From: Haemophilus massiliensis | GTDB taxonomy: Bacteria; Pseudomonadota; Gammaproteobacteria; Enterobacterales; Pasteurellaceae | NCBI GenBank assembly: GCA_000752995.2 | Contig: LM994634.1 | Coordinates: 487,539-551,538 of the forward strand | Direction of reading: 5' to 3' | Length of the DNA: 64,000 bases | Part shown: positions 26,214-35,500 of the stretch, one piece after another | Position numbering within the stretch: the stretch's first letter is position 1 | Layout of the letters: each line of letters opens with the position of its first letter | Translations under genes and position numbers: made by a program | The notes under the pieces: model-generated | Databases searched by the model: none | Seen by the model: only the letters and a program-made list of their open reading frames with translations | Told to the model about the DNA's origin: nothing

Positions 26214-28178
26214 TTGCTGACACGACAGATTGCGCTGCTTGTGGGCGAAGATGAATGGTTAACGCAGGAACTCACTGCGTTTTGCCGGCGAAGCGACGAA
26301 AGTGCGGTGATTTTTTATGCCGAAAACCGACCGCACTTACAACTCAATTGCCCGCATCTGACGGTACCCTTTGCGCAGGCGCGAAACCGTTTAGGGCAGG
26401 AAGCGGCTCTGATCATTTACGATGCGCGTCATGGCATTAATCTGGATGCGCTGGCGATTGCTGGCGGCGGACTAACAGCCGGCGGATTGTTGTTGCTGAT
26501 TTTTAATTGCTGGCAGGCGCTGGAAAAACAGATTGATTTTGACAGCCTACGTTGGAGTGGCGAGGCAGGTGGCATTTGCACCCCGCATTTTATCCGTTTT
26601 TTCCAGCGCCATATTGTTGATTTCGGTTTTCCGATTTATCGGCAGCAAGACAACCCATGCATTAATTTAAGCGTGCCACGCATATGCCGGTGCGTAGAGA
26701 ATCCTATGCCGACGGACGAACAACAGGCGGCAATGACGCGCATTTTGAGCGCCCAGGCGGATATTTTCGTGCTAACAGCAAAACGCGGACGCGGTAAATC
26801 CGCCTTGGCAGGCATGCTGGCGGCTCGGTTAACGGATGTGATAGTGACGGCGCCGAATAAAAGTGCGGTCAATATTTTGCGCGAATTTGCGGGGTCGTCG
26901 TTACCTTTTCTCGCCCCCGATGAATTATGCCGGCAAATTACACAGGCGCCGCAGCGGTTTGCTAAACAGTGGCTGATTATTGATGAGGCGGCGATGATCC
27001 CGCTGCCGTTGCTGCAAGTGTTGACTGGCGCCTTTAAGCATATTTTATGCACCACGACGGTGCAGAGTTATGAAGGCACCGGGCGTGGATTTTTGCTGAA
27101 ATTTATGCAAAAAATAGACCGCACTTGGTGCCATTTTACTTTACATAAGCCGTTGCGCTGGCGCACAGATGATCGTGTCGAGCCCTTTATGGATGCGCTG
27201 TTGCTGCTGGACGCGGAAGATGCTGTGGCACAACCGTTACTGCAGCCCGAGCATCCTTACACAATTTGCCGATTAACCCGATGGCAGCTTATTGAACGGC
27301 AGCGTTACCGTGCTTTTTACGGCTTGTTGACCTTGGCACATTATAAAACCTCACCCTCGGATTTACGCCGTTTGTTCGATGCGCCGCGGCAACGGTTTAT
27401 GCAGGCGGAATCCGAACAGGGGCTACTTGGGTGCGTGTGGGGCGTGGAAGAAGGTGAAATGTGCGATGCGGCATTAATTGTCGATATTCGGTGCGGCGTG
27501 CGGCGTCCGAAAGGCAATCTGGCGGCGCAGATGCTGTGTCAGCAAACCGGATTGACGGCGGCTTGTAGTCTAAAATCCGTGCGCATTTCCCGTATTGCCG
27601 TGCTGCCGCATTTGCAGCGGCAGGGTATCGGACAGCAGTTGATTGAGGCACTGGCACAACAAGGCGATGCGGATTTTCTTTCTGTCAGCTTCGGCTATAC
27701 GCCGTGGTTGGCTGCATTTTGGCGGCAGTGCGGTTTTGTGTTGGTGCATATCGGTGAACATCGGGAAGCCAGCAGCGGTTGCTATTCGGCACTTGCGGTG
27801 CGCCCGTTAACTGCGGCGGGAGAGGATTTATGCCAGCGTGCACAGGCGCAGTTTCGGCGTAATATCGGGTTATCTTTTCACCCGTTGGCAAGCAGTTTTT
27901 CGTTTGAACCGCTTGATTGGGCGCTGCGGCGAGAAGATTGGCAAAGTCTGCGAAACTTTGCTGATTTTCACCGCACTTTAGCCGCAGCATTGCCGGCAAT
28001 TCGGCGTTTGATAAGGGCGGTGGGGGCGTCATTAAGCGAGCGATATTGCCCGTTGTTAACGCAATATTGCTTGCGACAGAAGAACACCCCCGTCCCTGCC
28101 GCGAGCAAAAAACGTTGGCTGGAGGCGTGCCGGGCGGAAGTAAAAGAAATGTTGCAAAAATATCAAAGCCTTTTATGA
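26214..28178 (+). CDS. tmcA: tRNA(Met) cytidine acetyltransferase TmcA
   Basis: Acetylates the wobble cytidine of elongator tRNA-Met using acetyl-CoA and ATP. It is 654 residues long. An N-terminal domain (about 1-160) has VGEDEWL and YDARHG. The helicase-like ATPase domain (about 165-340) has TAKRGRGKSALAGML (Walker A) and LIIDEAAMIPLPLL (Walker B). The GNAT acetyltransferase domain (about 380-545) has VSRIAVLPHLQRQGIGQQL-type residues and FGYTPWLAAFW, with HREASSGCYSAL after it. The start is TTG 26214 directly after the ybeY stop; no ATG is available without loss of the N-domain. An inverted USS pair lies within codons of the N-domain. Confidence 0.93.
   Translation: MLTRQIALLVGEDEWLTQELTAFCRRSDESAVIFYAENRPHLQLNCPHLTVPFAQARNRLGQEAALIIYDARHGINLDALAIAGGGLTAGGLLLLIFNCWQALEKQIDFDSLRWSGEAGGICTPHFIRFFQRHIVDFGFPIYRQQDNPCINLSVPRICRCVENPMPTDEQQAAMTRILSAQADIFVLTAKRGRGKSALAGMLAARLTDVIVTAPNKSAVNILREFAGSSLPFLAPDELCRQITQAPQRFAKQWLIIDEAAMIPLPLLQVLTGAFKHILCTTTVQSYEGTGRGFLLKFMQKIDRTWCHFTLHKPLRWRTDDRVEPFMDALLLLDAEDAVAQPLLQPEHPYTICRLTRWQLIERQRYRAFYGLLTLAHYKTSPSDLRRLFDAPRQRFMQAESEQGLLGCVWGVEEGEMCDAALIVDIRCGVRRPKGNLAAQMLCQQTGLTAACSLKSVRISRIAVLPHLQRQGIGQQLIEALAQQGDADFLSVSFGYTPWLAAFWRQCGFVLVHIGEHREASSGCYSALAVRPLTAAGEDLCQRAQAQFRRNIGLSFHPLASSFSFEPLDWALRREDWQSLRNFADFHRTLAAALPAIRRLIRAVGASLSERYCPLLTQYCLRQKNTPVPAASKKRWLEACRAEVKEMLQKYQSLL
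26300..26338. repeat. Inverted uptake-signal pair inside the tmcA coding region
   Basis: AAGTGCGGT at 26300-26308 and ACCGCACTT at 26330-26338, 21 bases apart and in frame inside the tmcA N-terminal region. Such pairs are usually intergenic; a T run lies inside the loop rather than after the stem. Confidence 0.75.
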
Positions 28179-28211
28179 TTACAGCTGTTTATGGATTAAA
28201 GGAGAGAGCAT

Positions 28212-28388
28212 ATGAGCGAGACAAAGAAAAGCTGGTTGCGCAGAGCATTGGATAAATATAATGCATTTTGTGAGGAGGTCGGCGTTGATCAGGGCGCATG
28301 CCGCAGTTGCATTCCGGTGGTGCGATTTGATGAAAGTGGTGAGAAAAAAACAGGTGAAAAAACAGACGAACATAAAGATAAACTGTGA
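28212..28388 (+). CDS. Small conserved Pasteurellaceae protein with CxxC (possibly DUF5363)
   Basis: A 58-residue soluble protein with ATG 28212 preceded by AGGAG at good spacing. It begins with a basic amphipathic helix (KKSWLRRALDKYNAFCEEVG), followed by GVDQGACRSCIPVVRFD, which has three cysteines in all including a CxxC, and then a charged Lys/Glu/Asp tail. I recall similar small proteins in Haemophilus, annotated DUF5363, but this is from memory. The function is unknown; the CxxC could bind a metal. It follows tmcA by 33 bases and may be in its transcript. A CRP-like site for cstA overlaps its stop codon. Confidence 0.7.
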   Translation: MSETKKSWLRRALDKYNAFCEEVGVDQGACRSCIPVVRFDESGEKKTGEKTDEHKDKL

Positions 28389-28466
28389 TAGACCTCACTT
28401 TTTATAAATATTTTCCCAGCAAATAACTGGAGTAACGTTTACTTCATTGCAGTGACTACATAAAAT
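28384..28466 (+). promoter_or_regulatory. cstA promoter with candidate CRP site
   Basis: TGTGA-TAGACC-TCACT (28384-28399) matches the CRP consensus at nine of ten positions. TTTACT (28438-28443), 17 bases, TAAAAT (28461-28466) is a good sigma-70 promoter. The CRP centre would be near -81.5 from a start at about 28473, a helical-phase position used by class I sites. The -10 lies on the first bases of the terminator stem that follows. Confidence 0.55.
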
Positions 28467-28507
28467 ATGCTCGCTTTATAAAAATAAATAAGGCGGGCAT
28501 ATTTTTT
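28462..28507 (+). terminator. Terminator upstream of cstA, overlapping its promoter
   Basis: An 18-base arm beginning AAAATATGC (28462-28479) pairs with ATAAGGCGG...TATTTT (28488-28505) with only two T-G pairs, followed by a T run. It ends tmcA/28212 transcripts. The predicted cstA start lies inside the left arm, so cstA mRNA would lack most of that arm and escape termination. Confidence 0.8.
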
Positions 28508-28528
28508 AATTTATTAAAGGTGATTTTT

Positions 28529-30037
28529 ATGTTGTGGTTCCTTTTCTGTGTTGCTGTGTTGCTTGCTGGATATTTTATTTACAGTAAGTTTGTCGAAAAA
28601 GTTTTTGTTATTAATCCGAAACGTGAAACGCCGGCGTTTGCGAAAAAAGACGGCGTTGATTATGTTCCTATTTCGAAAAAGAAAATCTGGTTGATTCAGT
28701 TGCTGAATATTGCCGGCACGGGACCGATTTTTGGTCCGATTCTGGGGGCGTTGTACGGACCGGTCGCAATGTTGTGGATTGTACTGGGTTGTATTTTCGC
28801 CGGTGCGGTGCACGATTATTTGACCGGTATGCTGAGTATCCGTAACGGCGGGGCGAATATTCCCTATTTAGCCGGTAAATATTTAGGACGCCCAGCCAAA
28901 CATTTTATGAATATATTGGCGATTTTGCTGTTGTTGTTGGTCGGTGTGGTGTTTGTCGCCAGCCCAGCGTCCTTGTTGACCAATATTACTAATGATTTGC
29001 TCAGCTCCGGTTCCGTCAGTGCAGCAGCGGTAAATGATGAAGCGGGCGCATCGACCACGCACATCTTAACTATCTGGACTGCCGTTATTTTTATTTATTA
29101 CATTCTTGCCACCTTAGTGCCGATTGATAAGATTATCGGTCGCATTTATCCGTTCTTCGGCGCATTATTAATGTTTATGACTTGCGGTATGCTGTTCGGT
29201 TTATTCTTTGAAGGTATTCCGTTTTTCAGAACGATCGGTGCGGACGTCAGTTTTGTTGACTTCTTTAAAAATATGCATCCTGCAGATACGCCGATTTGGC
29301 CGTTGCTGTTTATCACCATTGCTTGCGGTGCGATTTCCGGTTTCCATGCCACTCAATCTCCGTTAATGGCACGTTGTACTGAAAATGAAAAAGAAGGTCG
29401 CTTTATTTTCTATGGTGCGATGATCGGCGAAGGGGTGATTGCATTAATCTGGTGTATGGTCGGCTTGAGTTTCTATAATGATCAGGCATCGTTGGCCGAA
29501 GCGATTAAGATCGGTACGCCAGCGAAAGTGGTGTATGATTCCGCTATCGGCATGCTCGGACTGTTCGGCGGTATTTTAGCTGTGTTAGGCGTGGTGATTT
29601 TGCCGATTACTTCCGGCGATACCGCATTCCGTGCCGCACGTTTACTGATTGCCGATTTCTTCAAATTCGATCAGCGTAATATCGTTAAACGTTTGACTAT
29701 CGCGTTGCCGTTGTTTGCGATCGGTTTCTTGGTGTCTAAAATGGACTTTTCTATGTTATGGCGCTATTTCGGTTGGGCGAATCAAACCACTGCTATGGTG
29801 ACATTATGGGTGGGGGCGGCATTTTTATACCGCAACGGCAAGTTCCATTGGATTGCAACCGTTCCGGCTATCTTTATGACTATCGTGTGTTCCACCTTTA
29901 TTCTGAATGCGCCGATCGGATTAGGGCTGAACTATGATTTGTCCGTGTGGCTCGGTCTGGCTTGCGGCGTATTGTCCGTGCTGATGTTCTTCGGAATGTT
30001 AAAACCGCTGGCTAATGACGACGGAAACGAAAATTAG
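28529..30037 (+). CDS. cstA: CstA-family carbon starvation / pyruvate or peptide transporter
   Basis: Inner-membrane protein of 502 residues with about 13 hydrophobic segments. NPKRETPAFAKKDGVDYVP, then LNIAGTGPIFGPILGALYGP and HDYLTGMLSIRNGG, are CstA-domain signatures; GFHATQSPLMARC and PITSGDTAFRAARLL follow. E. coli relatives CstA and BtsT (about 700-716 residues) take up peptides and/or pyruvate. This is the short form. Start is ATG 28529 with AAAGG eight bases upstream; a GTG three codons earlier overlaps the ribosome site. It is monocistronic with its own terminator, and has a likely CRP-dependent promoter. Confidence 0.85.
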   Translation: MLWFLFCVAVLLAGYFIYSKFVEKVFVINPKRETPAFAKKDGVDYVPISKKKIWLIQLLNIAGTGPIFGPILGALYGPVAMLWIVLGCIFAGAVHDYLTGMLSIRNGGANIPYLAGKYLGRPAKHFMNILAILLLLLVGVVFVASPASLLTNITNDLLSSGSVSAAAVNDEAGASTTHILTIWTAVIFIYYILATLVPIDKIIGRIYPFFGALLMFMTCGMLFGLFFEGIPFFRTIGADVSFVDFFKNMHPADTPIWPLLFITIACGAISGFHATQSPLMARCTENEKEGRFIFYGAMIGEGVIALIWCMVGLSFYNDQASLAEAIKIGTPAKVVYDSAIGMLGLFGGILAVLGVVILPITSGDTAFRAARLLIADFFKFDQRNIVKRLTIALPLFAIGFLVSKMDFSMLWRYFGWANQTTAMVTLWVGAAFLYRNGKFHWIATVPAIFMTIVCSTFILNAPIGLGLNYDLSVWLGLACGVLSVLMFFGMLKPLANDDGNEN

Positions 30038-30062
30038 TTTTTCGCTTAATTAATTTGAACTG

Positions 30063-30099
30063 ACCGCTTACGGGAAACCGTGAGCGGTTTTGTTTTTTT
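30063..30099 (+). terminator. Rho-independent terminator of cstA
   Basis: ACCGCTTACGG / CCGTGAGCGGT stem (one T-G pair), GAAA loop, and a long T-rich tail. Confidence 0.92.
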
Positions 30100-30141
30100 A
30101 TGGCGTTATACAAAACTTTACGTTATTCAGAAATTAAACGC

Positions 30142-30204
30142 TTGCAACTTGATTTAACTAATAATAAACTTAGGCAAAGTGGTGGAAAGTGGTATTTTGT
30201 GGTA
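30142..30204 (+). promoter_or_regulatory. mraZ promoter with MraZ-type operator repeats
   Basis: TTGCAA (30142-30147), 17 bases, TAAACT (30165-30170) is a possible promoter. Just downstream GTGGT occurs three times with an exact 10-base period (30179, 30189, 30199). E. coli MraZ binds TGGGN repeats spaced five bases apart between promoter and mraZ, so this array fits autoregulation of the dcw cluster. The remaining gap holds no gene. Confidence 0.6.
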
Positions 30205-30262
30205 AAAAATGCCGAAATGAGTCGTATAAATCTTCAGTTGCGAAGAAATAAAAGGACATCTT

Positions 30263-30721
30263 ATGTTTCGTGGCGCATCGGCGGTGAATCTGGATTCAAA
30301 AGGGAGGCTGGCTATCCCTACCCGCTATCGCCCGGAAATTATGGAACATAATCAGGGAAGAATGGTTTGTACGGTGGATATCCGCCAGCCCTGTTTATTG
30401 CTTTATCCGCTGAATGAATGGGAAAGCATAGAACAAAAATTACTCGCCCTATCCAATTTTGATCCGATACAACGCAGTTTACAGCGTGTAATGCTGGGAT
30501 ATGCGACGGAATGTGAACTCGACAGTGTCGGGCGAGTGTTGCTCAGCGGGCCGCTACGCCAGCATGCAAAATTAGAAAAAAGCATCATGTTGGTTGGGCA
30601 GCTGAATAAATTTGAAATTTGGAGCGAGGCTGAATGGCAATCCCAAATCGAAAAAGATATGGCTTTGGGTGCCAGCGGTCAGCTGTCGTTATCGCCGGAA
30701 TTAATTACGCTGTCGATATAA
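30263..30721 (+). CDS. mraZ: Transcriptional regulator MraZ
   Basis: AbrB-like DNA-binding protein that opens the division and cell-wall cluster and represses it in E. coli. It has 152 residues, the E. coli length. It begins [23 protein letters not shown], the first of two MraZ/AbrB domains; the second begins near [18 protein letters not shown] around residue 75. AAAAGGACATCTT precedes ATG 30263. Candidate operator repeats lie 60-85 bases upstream. Confidence 0.96.
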   Translation: MFRGASAVNLDSKGRLAIPTRYRPEIMEHNQGRMVCTVDIRQPCLLLYPLNEWESIEQKLLALSNFDPIQRSLQRVMLGYATECELDSVGRVLLSGPLRQHAKLEKSIMLVGQLNKFEIWSEAEWQSQIEKDMALGASGQLSLSPELITLSI

Positions 30722-30767
30722 AAGAAAGATTTTCTTTCATGTAAAAGAACAGCGGCACTAGCAAAGG

Positions 30768-30795
30768 TAAGCGGTGTACAGGGTACACCGCCTTA
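30768..30795 (+). other. Strong hairpin between mraZ and rsmH
   Basis: GCGGTGTAC and GTACACCGC (30771-30791) pair perfectly around three bases, and TAA/TTA extends the stem with one bulge. An AT-rich but broken T tract follows. A second small repeat AAAGAAA / TTTCTTT opens the 113-base gap. In E. coli these genes are almost adjacent, so the element is unusual. Confidence 0.7.
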
Positions 30796-30834
30796 TCTTC
30801 CCTAATTTTATTTTGTGTTTTTATTTTTTAATCA

Positions 30835-31809
30835 ATGATCATGAACGCGCAGCATACTTTTTCATCACCGGAACACACCACCGTTTTATTGCATGAAGCG
30901 GTCGCGGGGCTGGCTTTGAAAGAAAACGGTGTGTATATTGACGGCACTTTCGGGCGCGGCGGTCATTCCCGTTTGATTCTTTCGCAGTTATCCGCCGGTG
31001 CGCGTTTGATTGCTATCGATCGTGATCCGAGAGCGATTGCGGCGGCCGAACAAATCCAGGATCCTCGTTTTCACATTGAACATAACAGTTTTTCCGCTAT
31101 TGCCGAAATTTGTGAAAAACTTAATTTGGTTGGCAAAATAGACGGTATCTTATTGGATTTAGGGGTATCTTCTCCGCAGTTGGACGACGCTGCACGCGGC
31201 TTCAGTTTTATGCAAGACGGTCCGTTGGATATGCGCATGGATACTACCCAAGGGCTTTCTGCCGCCGAATGGCTGCAACAGGTTTCCGAACAAGATCTGG
31301 CATGGGTATTAAAAACCTTCGGTGAGGAACGCTTTGCCAAACGTATCGCGCAGGCGATCGTCGGTTATAACCGTCATGCCCGCCAGCAAGGCACGCCGCC
31401 ATTAACACATACCTTGCAGCTGGCGGAGTTGATTGCGCAATCGGTGCCGTTTAAAGACAAACATAAACATCCCGCCACGCGCAGTTTTCAAGCAATCCGT
31501 ATTTTTATTAATTCTGAATTGGAAGAGCTGGAACAGGTTCTGCAATCGGCATTAACGGTATTGGCGCCGCAGGGTCGTTTAGCGGTGATCAGTTTTCATT
31601 CCCTGGAAGATCGCATGGTAAAGCATTTTATGCGTAAGCAAAGTCAGGGTACCGTTATCCCAAAAGGTTTACCGCTACGTGACGATCAGATTCAGCGTAA
31701 TCAGACATTAACGGTTATCGGCAAAGCGATTAAGCCGACAGCGGTGGAAATTGCACAAAATGCCCGTGCCCGAAGTGCGGTATTGCGCGTTGCCGAGAGG
31801 GTTGCATAA
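30835..31809 (+). CDS. rsmH: 16S rRNA (cytosine-1402-N4)-methyltransferase RsmH
   Basis: SAM-dependent methyltransferase acting on C1402 in the ribosomal P site. It is about 324 residues. [13 protein letters not shown], then [16 protein letters not shown] (SAM loop), [22 protein letters not shown] and [13 protein letters not shown] are family motifs. The start is ambiguous between ATG 30835 and ATG 30841, neither with a good ribosome site; 30835 is given. A strong hairpin sits upstream. Its stop overlaps the ftsL start by one base. Confidence 0.94.
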   Translation: MIMNAQHTFSSPEHTTVLLHEAVAGLALKENGVYIDGTFGRGGHSRLILSQLSAGARLIAIDRDPRAIAAAEQIQDPRFHIEHNSFSAIAEICEKLNLVGKIDGILLDLGVSSPQLDDAARGFSFMQDGPLDMRMDTTQGLSAAEWLQQVSEQDLAWVLKTFGEERFAKRIAQAIVGYNRHARQQGTPPLTHTLQLAELIAQSVPFKDKHKHPATRSFQAIRIFINSELEELEQVLQSALTVLAPQGRLAVISFHSLEDRMVKHFMRKQSQGTVIPKGLPLRDDQIQRNQTLTVIGKAIKPTAVEIAQNARARSAVLRVAERVA

Positions 31810-32129
31810 TGCTAAAGAATTCGGAACGTTATCCATTGCAGACAATTGTATTGGAAGATTTGTTTACATCAAACAAATTGGTTATGGCGCTGCTTATATC
31901 GGTGCTGGTTACTGCGCTGGGCACCATTTGGATTACACATCAGACCCGCGGATTAATTGCACAAAAAAGCGAATTGGTTTTGCAGCATCAAGCATTGGAA
32001 AATGAATTCTTAAATTTAAAACTGGAAGAGGCGACGCAAAGCGATAATACTCGTATTGAAGCGATTGCTACGGGAAAATTACAGATGAAAGCGATTGAGC
32101 CTGAGCAGGAAGTTCTGATCCTGGAGTAG
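31809..32129 (+). CDS. ftsL: Cell division protein FtsL
   Basis: Bitopic divisome protein that joins FtsB and FtsQ and activates FtsWI. It is 106 residues: a short cytoplasmic tail, one membrane helix (about 24-46, [20 protein letters not shown]) and a periplasmic coiled coil (about 48-85). The start codon overlaps the rsmH stop. ftsI follows after about 14 bases. Size and place are as in all dcw clusters. Confidence 0.94.
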   Translation: MLKNSERYPLQTIVLEDLFTSNKLVMALLISVLVTALGTIWITHQTRGLIAQKSELVLQHQALENEFLNLKLEEATQSDNTRIEAIATGKLQMKAIEPEQEVLILE

Positions 32130-32143
32130 GTAAGGTGCGTAAA

Positions 32144-33952
32144 ATGATCAAATTTAATAAGCAAAACAGTAACAAAACGAAACGCAATAGCAGTAACGGT
32201 AGCGCGATTAAACGCAATAAACCAAAAGTTTCTTATGATACGAGCTTTTTAAAAGGGCGTTTTTACTGGACGATCGGCGTGGTTCTGATTGGTTTGAGCG
32301 CATTGATTGCGCGGGCGACCTATGTGCAGGTGATGAATTCGGATCCATTAATGGATGAAGCGGATAAACGTTCGTTGCGTACGCAGGAAGTGTTGTCGGT
32401 ACGCGGTTCAATTCTGGATCGTAATGGTCAGTTACTGTCAGTCAGCGTGCCGATGTATTCCATTGTGGCGGATGCAAAATTTATTTACGAAGAAAACGCT
32501 TTACAGGATAAAGATCGCTGGAAAGCGCTGGCGGAAGTATTGGGCGTATCTTATAACACGCTGATTAAACGGCTGGAAAAAGATCCGGCTTCTCGTTTTG
32601 TGTATTTATCCCGCCAAGTTTCGCCGACGGTCGCCGATTATATTAAACAGCTGAAACTTAAAGGCGTCGTGCTGAAAACCGAGGCACGCCGTTTTTATCC
32701 GCGGGTGGAAGAAACCGCCCATATTATCGGTTATACTGATATTGACGGCGCCGGGATTGAAGGGATCGAAAAAAGTTTTAATTCTCTGCTGGTGGGCAAA
32801 TCTGGTTCGCGTACTTATCGTAAAGATAAATACGGCAATGTGGTGGAAGATATTGCCGATGTGAAAAAATACGATGCGCATGATGTGACCCTGAGCATTG
32901 ATGAAAAGCTGCAATCCATGGTGTATCGTGAAATCAAAAAAGCGGTGACGGAAAATAAAGCGGAATCAGGTACCGCCGTGCTGGTGGATATTCGTACCGG
33001 CGAAGTATTGGCGATGGTCAACGCGCCGTCTTACAACCCGAATAACCGCCTCGGCGTTAAAGCGGAACTGATGCGTAACCGCGCGATTACCGATACGTTC
33101 GAGCCGGGTTCAACGGTTAAACCGTTTGTCGTTTTAACCGCACTTCAGCGTGGAGCGGTACGCCGTGACGAAGTGATTAATACCGGACCGCTGGTATTAA
33201 ACGGACATGAAATTCGAGATGTTGCCCCGCGCGACAAGCAAACGTTGGATCAAATTCTGGAAAATTCCAGTAACCGCGGTGTCAGCCGTTTGGCGTTGCG
33301 TATGCCGCCGACCGCATTAATGGAAACTTATCAAAATGCCGGTTTAGGTAAACCGACGGATCTCGGTTTGATTGGCGAGCAGTCCGGTTTGCTGAATGCC
33401 AATCGCAAACGTTGGGCAGATATTGAACGCGCTAACGTGGCTTACGGTTACGGCATTAATGCCACACCGCTGCAAATTGCGCGCGCCTATGTGACGCTCG
33501 GTAGTTTCGGGATTTATCGCCCGCTTTCCATTACCAAAGTGGATCCCCCGGTGATCGGCAATCGTGTATTTCCGGAAAAACTGACCCGCGAAGTGGTCAA
33601 CATGATGGAAAAGGTCGCCATAAAAAATAAACGCGCCATGGTGGAAGGTTATCGGGTCGGGGTGAAAACCGGAACGGCGAAAAAGCTGGAAAACGGTCGT
33701 TATGTGGATAAATATATTGCATATACCGCAGGCGTTGCGCCAATCAGCGATCCGCGTTATGCCCTGATTGTGTTGATTAACGATCCGAAAGCCGGGCAGT
33801 ATTACGGCGGTGCGGTTTCCGCTCCGGTATTTTCCAGTATTATGGGCTATGCGTTGCGTACCAATAATGTGACGCCTGACGGTATTGAGCAGGATAAAAT
33901 GGCAAAACGCATGGTTCGTTTAAGTGATAAAAAAACCGAAAAAACGAACTAG
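32144..33952 (+). CDS. ftsI: Peptidoglycan transpeptidase FtsI (PBP3)
   Basis: Septal DD-transpeptidase, target of beta-lactams. It has 602 residues from ATG 32144 (TAAGG eight bases upstream; aligns with MVKFN of H. influenzae); a GTG three codons earlier is possible. One N-terminal membrane helix follows a basic tail, then the pedestal domain ([11 protein letters not shown]), then the catalytic domain with STVK ([10 protein letters not shown]), SSN (ENSSNRG) and KTG (GVKTGTA). At the positions equivalent to H. influenzae R517 and N526 this protein has K and D (see findings). Confidence 0.96.
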   Translation: MIKFNKQNSNKTKRNSSNGSAIKRNKPKVSYDTSFLKGRFYWTIGVVLIGLSALIARATYVQVMNSDPLMDEADKRSLRTQEVLSVRGSILDRNGQLLSVSVPMYSIVADAKFIYEENALQDKDRWKALAEVLGVSYNTLIKRLEKDPASRFVYLSRQVSPTVADYIKQLKLKGVVLKTEARRFYPRVEETAHIIGYTDIDGAGIEGIEKSFNSLLVGKSGSRTYRKDKYGNVVEDIADVKKYDAHDVTLSIDEKLQSMVYREIKKAVTENKAESGTAVLVDIRTGEVLAMVNAPSYNPNNRLGVKAELMRNRAITDTFEPGSTVKPFVVLTALQRGAVRRDEVINTGPLVLNGHEIRDVAPRDKQTLDQILENSSNRGVSRLALRMPPTALMETYQNAGLGKPTDLGLIGEQSGLLNANRKRWADIERANVAYGYGINATPLQIARAYVTLGSFGIYRPLSITKVDPPVIGNRVFPEKLTREVVNMMEKVAIKNKRAMVEGYRVGVKTGTAKKLENGRYVDKYIAYTAGVAPISDPRYALIVLINDPKAGQYYGGAVSAPVFSSIMGYALRTNNVTPDGIEQDKMAKRMVRLSDKKTEKTN

Positions 33953-33976
33953 CCGTTTTTTAATGAAGAAAAAATT

Positions 33977-35440
33977 ATGCAAAAACTTACCGCACTTTTA
34001 GGGTTATCTCAGCTTGCCAACGAGGTCGAGCTGAGCGATATGACATTGGACAGCCGCTCTGTAAAGACTGGCTGTCTTTTCGTTGCAGTCAAAGGACATC
34101 AAACCGACGGGCGCCGTTATATTACACAAGCGCTGCAAAAGGGCGCAAGTGCGGTGCTTTTTGAAGCGGATTCGGTGCAGCAGCACTTGCACATTCAGTA
34201 TGAAAACGGCGTTCCGTTAATCGCTTATTATGGTTTATCCGAGCAGTTGTCCGCCATTGCCGATAAATTTTATGCCTCGCCTTCCTGTCGCCTCACACTG
34301 GTCGGTGTGACCGGAACTAACGGCAAAACAACCGTCGCACAGTTACTGGCACAATGGACGCAATTGCTCGGGCATACTGCCGGTGTGATGGGAACAATCG
34401 GAAACGGTTTATACGGTCAGCTGAAAGCGGCGGCTAATACCACCGGTTCTGCGCTTGAAATTCAGGCTTCATTGGCGGATTTTGCCGCGCAAGGGGCGGA
34501 GTTTGCCGCCATTGAAGTTTCTTCACACGGCTTGGTACAGCATCGGGTGGACGCGCTGCATTTTGCGGCAGTGATCTTCACGAATCTGAGTCGTGATCAT
34601 CTTGATTATCATCATTCAATGGCAAACTACGCCGCTGCTAAAAAGCGCCTGTTCACTGAGCTGAACAGCGCACACCAAATTATTAATGCCGATGATCATA
34701 TCGGTGCTCAATGGCTGGCAGAATTACCGCAGGCGGTGGCGGTCAGCTGCGATCCGGCATTTCAGCCGAGACATAATCCATGGTTGAAAGCCGAACGAAT
34801 CATCTTCAAGGGTAACGGCGCGCTGATTGCATTTCGCTCAAGCTGGGGCGACGGCGAATTGCACAGCCCGCTAATCGGCGCCTTTAATGTCAGCAACCTG
34901 CTGTTGGTGGGCGCAACCTTATTGGCATTAGGTTATTCTGTGGCACAATTATCTGACAGTGTAGCAAAACTAAAGGGCGTATGCGGACGTATGGAAATGT
35001 TGACTGCCCCCCATAAGCCGACGGCGATTGTGGACTATGCGCACACCCCCGATGCGCTGGAAAAAGCCCTGATAGCGGCACGTCAACATTGTCATGGCAA
35101 ACTGTGGTGTATTTTCGGTTGCGGCGGTGATCGTGACCGCGGCAAACGCCCATTGATGGCGCAAATCGCCGAGCGACTTGCGGATCGGGTGATTGCAACG
35201 GATGATAATCCGCGCACGGAAGACAAACAGCAAATTATGGCGGATATTTTAGCGGGGTTTGAACAACCGCAGCGGGTGTCAGTTATCCATGATCGCGAAC
35301 AAGCAATTCGCAGCGCGATAGAAAGTGCGGTGGAAAATGATGTGATTTTAATCGCCGGTAAGGGTCATGAAGATTATCAGATCATCGGTACAAGCAAACA
35401 GCACTTTTCCGATCAGGAAACGGTAATAAAGTATTTTTAA
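33977..35440 (+). CDS. murE: UDP-MurNAc-L-Ala-D-Glu:meso-diaminopimelate ligase MurE
   Basis: Adds the third stem residue to the peptidoglycan precursor. It has 487 residues in three Mur-ligase domains. [14 protein letters not shown] is the ATP loop, and [13 protein letters not shown] and [15 protein letters not shown] are further Mur motifs. [10 protein letters not shown] contains DNPR, which marks specificity for meso-diaminopimelate rather than lysine. USS copies lie in the first codons and within the gene. It is in the dcw transcript between ftsI and murF. Confidence 0.96.
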   Translation: MQKLTALLGLSQLANEVELSDMTLDSRSVKTGCLFVAVKGHQTDGRRYITQALQKGASAVLFEADSVQQHLHIQYENGVPLIAYYGLSEQLSAIADKFYASPSCRLTLVGVTGTNGKTTVAQLLAQWTQLLGHTAGVMGTIGNGLYGQLKAAANTTGSALEIQASLADFAAQGAEFAAIEVSSHGLVQHRVDALHFAAVIFTNLSRDHLDYHHSMANYAAAKKRLFTELNSAHQIINADDHIGAQWLAELPQAVAVSCDPAFQPRHNPWLKAERIIFKGNGALIAFRSSWGDGELHSPLIGAFNVSNLLLVGATLLALGYSVAQLSDSVAKLKGVCGRMEMLTAPHKPTAIVDYAHTPDALEKALIAARQHCHGKLWCIFGCGGDRDRGKRPLMAQIAERLADRVIATDDNPRTEDKQQIMADILAGFEQPQRVSVIHDREQAIRSAIESAVENDVILIAGKGHEDYQIIGTSKQHFSDQETVIKYF

Positions 35441-35500
35441 ACGGAAAAGCAAGGTGGCTGATTGCCGGATATGCCTTGCGACAAACTCAGAAGCATAATC

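Noticed and set aside
30100..30351. Open frame of 83 codons upstream of and overlapping mraZ
   Set aside because: Overlaps the mraZ promoter, operator repeats and first 30 codons in another frame; no ribosome site; no recognisable domain.
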